Shown here: positions 60,240-64,000 of the stretch, piece by piece
Numbering within the stretch: the first letter of the stretch is position 1
How the letters are laid out: each line of letters begins with the position of its first letter
Source of the DNA: Marisa cornuarietis
Lineage: Eukaryota > Mollusca > Gastropoda > Architaenioglossa > Ampullariidae
Assembly (NCBI GenBank): GCA_004794655.1
Contig: SMMW01000001.1
Span: forward strand, 5,329,001 to 5,393,000
Length of the DNA stretch: 64,000 nucleotides
Direction of reading: 5' to 3'
Notes under the pieces: generated by a model
The model's database searches: none
What the model was told of the DNA's origin: nothing
The model's input: the letters and a program-made list of their open reading frames with translations, nothing else
Translations under genes and position numbers: made by a program

Positions 60240-63200
60240 AAACAAACAAAACAGGTAGACGGTGCTCAGTGTCCTAGTATTACCCACTGTGTGGTGAGTT
60301 TATTATGCTGCGATATGTAGAGAACTTTAGGAACTAGTTAAGACCCTCTATATTGTAACGGGAGGGTGGGGAAGATGGGTTTAACCAGATCGTAACACGA
60401 TGGAGTGGCGAGACAAGACGAAGAACCAAGAACCAGGGCAGCCCGTCACTAGGAGAAAAGCCCGACACCATCCGGGGCTCCTATCTTTCTGCCTCGTTGC
60501 AGGACCGAGAAACATCCTGGACCGTATCGCGTTGGCACGGCAAGATTCTCTGCCCCTGCCTTTTCCTTCGTTTCAATCAGGTTCTAGCTACTTGAAGGGT
60601 CTGCCTCGATTTATCGCACACACCCTCGTCTCGCTGTTGGCTGATGCGATTCGCGATTGACGCCGATGTCAGCATAAAAAAGTGAAGAATAGCCCTTCTC
60701 AGATTTTCGAGACAAATGTTCGTGAGTTATAAAACTCATTGAGTCAGCGTGTAGAACGTCTGTGAGCGGTCAATGTCATATTTTGCTAATTGTTTCGCTT
60801 TATGATGACCACTCAAACCCTGGTTCACTTATAACAAAATTTACTCCAGTAGATTTCTTCCTTGAGAAATCACTACAGCTAATGTGGCGATGAAATAATT
60901 TCTCCGACTCTGTCATTGCCATTCTCCATCCTGAAAACAAACATGATCCGCGTGGTTACAGTACGCTTAGTACTCAGCCTGTTCCCTTGTGATTTTCTGA
61001 GAATCTCAAAGTCATTTTAAAAAAAAAACCAGGTAAGTAACGACTCAAGGCTATAAATAGGGTGCGTTCACGCTTAAAGGTCTAGTGGGATGCAATTTTT
61101 ATAACTGGGTAAATCGGTACAAAATACTATTTCCTACACTATAGGTGAATTGTCATCTGTCCTCGAGATAAAAGCCTATAACCACCATGCACGGAAAGAG
61201 ATCAAACTCGTGACGTCATGTTTGTACACAGATGTGAATAATTAACATATGATCCCAGATCTCTCACTTGTCAAATAAATGTATCCATGATGTCATGATG
61301 ATCTTCGTTGACCTCATTCTATAAATGGTGTCGTTTTCAGACGCGTATCTCAAGAATGGACATGGGTATATATCCAGCTTTGGGAAACAGTATGTTGTAC
61401 GGATATTTATTTAGTCATGAGAAATAATTACACCCAGCAAGACATTTAAGGCGACACCAACGTGAAATTGCTGGATGAGAACGACCTGGACTCCCATACC
61501 TGTTCACCGGCGCTCACCATGCATGCTGTCTTAAAGCTGTCTTTAGCCAGCAGTGGGAACAAGACAACACTGGTTGTGGAAACAGATTTGAAACTATTAC
61601 ATCATGTGCATCATATATGTTAACCTGGAAAAATGTCCTTGGTACAAACCGTTGCTGATCTTCTCATTGTGATTTTGCCGATGATTCTGCCGATGCCTGT
61701 AAAATCAGTGGCGAACGGAATCACATGATCCCAAATAATGGCAAGTCACGAAAAGTAAGATAGAAGCGGTCAAAAATCTCCTCGAGCAGCAAGAGACGGC
61801 ATGTGTGCTGGGATCAATCAATTCATTTTCTTATCAGTAAGACGTGTAACGCATCTATCTAAACGGCTGGGTGGCTGGGAGTCTGTGGATGCTGTGTCAT
61901 TTGATTTACCTGGCGACGTGGGTGGTAGGTACGCCATGCTGGCGGAAGGCAAAGATTATCTATAGCAAGGCAGGCAACTCTGACACAGCTTTACTCCGCT
62001 GCTCCACAACTTTTTTTTTCGGAGTGCGATCCTTTCCTGCCGAAATAAAGAAATAACGCCGGTAAGTGTCTGGCGTGGGTCATATTTGTGAACCGCTGCA
62101 GCACTCAAGATTATATAGGCTTATCTTTATAGTCTTCACACCCATCGTCTTCCCTACAACCTTGCAACAAAACCAGTCTTGTGGGCGACTCACAACAAAT
62201 ATTTTATTGGATTCACCTCTGCATCAGCAATCACAAGTCAGATACGGACTGTGTATTGAAAGACATAATTTTGTTCAAGAGTGATAGAGTATTTGAGCAG
62301 ACTGTGCATTGAAAGATAATTTTGTCAAAGAGTGATAGATTATTTGAGAAATGTTTAAAGGTTTATGATAAAATGTGACTTAGAAGCTTGATGTGTTAAA
62401 CGGTTACAAGCTGCAGAACATGTTAATAATTATTGATGTTACACTCTTTGTACTTTCAAACACTACCAAAGCATCAAATCTTTGAAGTCCTAAATCCTGT
62501 GTCTTTTTTCAATAGTTTCTTGTGCACAGCTTGTCACAATCTTGTTTAGGGAATGAAATAGGCGGAAGCGTTTAAAACAAAGCCCGTTGTCAAGAAAACA
62601 GTTCACAGCGTAAATCTACAGGTCGATGATGTAGTCTGTTATCTGCTGTTGTCTGTATTTATTTACATTTTTGGAAAAAACCTGTTCTTTTCCAACAACC
62701 AGTAATAATAGGACTTCAGTGTCATCGAAATGCATTCGGGCATGATATAAAGAAAATAATTTGGTCATAATATAAAGAAAATAATTCGCTAAACGAAAGA
62801 CCTCTATTCAGAATTTTTTTTAACTTAGCATTCCTCCTCAGAAATATAAGAAACCGCATTCTGTGCCCCTACCATTCAAAATCTGTAACCTCACCTGTCG
62901 TCTGTTCTCCGCCAGACTGCCTCTTTAAAACAAGTTAAGCTTTGCCTTTGTTAAATCTGCTCCAGCGCTTTCAACTGTTTCACAGGAATGACTTCTAGAA
63001 ACCTAGACATTAGCTGCCAATGCTAAGAAGCTGTGATGCAGAGGTCCTTCTTGCATTCAATTGAAAATCTTCTGATTGTAATTAAATTATAATTCTCCTA
63101 AAGAGTGGTCTTTTAAACTTCTGGCAACAGTCTAGCTGGTGAAGCCTTTAAAAAATAATTCACGACGTCGGCCGACGAGGTCTGATGTAGCCTGAAACAA

Positions 63201-64000
63201 GATGATGCCTTTGTGTGATTTTTCTCCAAATCTGGTAATCTCCCTTGGGGTTGTGACCGTACAGTTTAAAACATCATACTCTAATAGCAGTAACGAAAAA
63301 AAACAACCCTGGTATTAGTTTAGACATCTGCCCGTTGTCGTGAAAAGCACATTGCTGCGAGTTGATCTACTGTTCATGCTTTAATTTTCTCGTCTGGCAA
63401 TCATTTGAGCTCAATTGTAGTGTTCCTTGACCTTTCACTTATCTCCCCTTCGTCTGGCTTCTGGACTATCTCGCATCGAGTTTGCTATCAGGAGGTCGGA
63501 TGAGTGAACAGTGGTTTACACATTTCACTCCCCAAAGTTCCCCGTGGGGCTGAAAGCACCGTTTGATTACAACCATTACAGTTGAGCCGAATATTTATTT
63601 AAAGTTAAACTTTACAAAAGAAAGTATTTACCTAGTCGCAATAAATCAAAACATTTTCTACAAAGAAATTTTCTCTCATGGAAATCTTTGTGTTAGAGCT
63701 CTGCGTGCGTGCGTGCGTCCGTGTGTGTGTGCGTGTGTGCGTGGGTAAGCGCTTCATTCTGATTTCATTACGGACTGCTGTTTTCCCGAAGCTGACCGAT
63801 GGCTGGGGATCGGGCAATCTTGTTCGAGGATTTGAAATGAAGCAATGAGCATGCTCGTTATTCGGACTGCATTGAACCCACAGCATCTCCCATTCAATCG
63901 CCACCGTGGGCTGGAGGAATAGAAAAACGGCCACACGAGGGAAAATGAAAACTATCGAGAAAACCCCATTGTCTGTTTATCGGGTTTAGTTTGCCTGGAA
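60240..64000. other. Second intron of the trachealess/NPAS-like gene, no exon seen
   Basis: A search by eye for the PAS-A region in the plus-strand frames found nothing up to base 64,000. Mostly unique AT-rich sequence with a short GT/GC-rich run at 63,704-63,745. Confidence 0.45.

Noticed and set aside
60400..60660. 86-codon frame as the next bHLH-PAS exon
   Set aside because: It has no PAS-A motif and no phase-1 acceptor giving a plausible continuation.

Overview
The window is animal genomic DNA. Its real coding sequence is split into short exons with canonical GT/AG junctions, introns and spacers are very long, and the rest is full of microsatellites, minisatellites, SINE-like sequences and decayed LINEs. 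The bHLH-PAS gene on the right, the LINE types and the very high density of (CA)n and (GAT)n suggest a spiralian, most likely a mollusc. That taxonomic guess is inference.

Left end (about 1-5,500, minus strand): a protein-kinase-like gene that no single open reading frame reveals. Seven coding exons (5486-5331, 4736-4611, 4214-4014, 3793-3662, 3385-3270, 1919-1823, 243-136) join in phase for 312 codons without a stop. They cover kinase subdomains I to about IX. The protein looks like a pseudokinase: the glycine loop is degenerate, the beta-3 Lys is Arg, HRD is HRN, the following metal-binding Asn is Ser, and APE is SPE, while DFG is intact. The 3' end lies beyond base 1. Two of its introns hold tandem arrays that look like copies of the adjoining exon/donor junction, and one of those arrays is split by a dead LINE.

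Middle-left (about 5,500-18,300): intergenic sequence between two divergently transcribed genes. It holds LINE 3' fragments (8.1-8.7 and 12.0-12.9 kb), a MITE-like element, two diverged 37-bp arrays, a 550-bp block present twice, a tandem duplication and many microsatellites.

Right (about 18,400-64,000, plus strand): the 5' part of a trachealess/NPAS1/3-type bHLH-PAS transcription factor gene. A CpG-rich promoter/leader precedes a tiny first coding exon (18977-19077). A roughly 40.3-kb intron follows, then the exon carrying the whole bHLH domain (59362-59600). The exons are phase-compatible. The PAS exons are not in the window. The giant intron holds SINE-like elements, three LINE fragments, 30-bp, 46-bp and other minisatellites, and several non-repetitive stretches that may be cis-regulatory.

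The two genes have no evident joint function. No ribosomal RNA gene, intact tRNA gene, CRISPR array or intact autonomous transposon was recognised. All splice models come from reading the sequence only.
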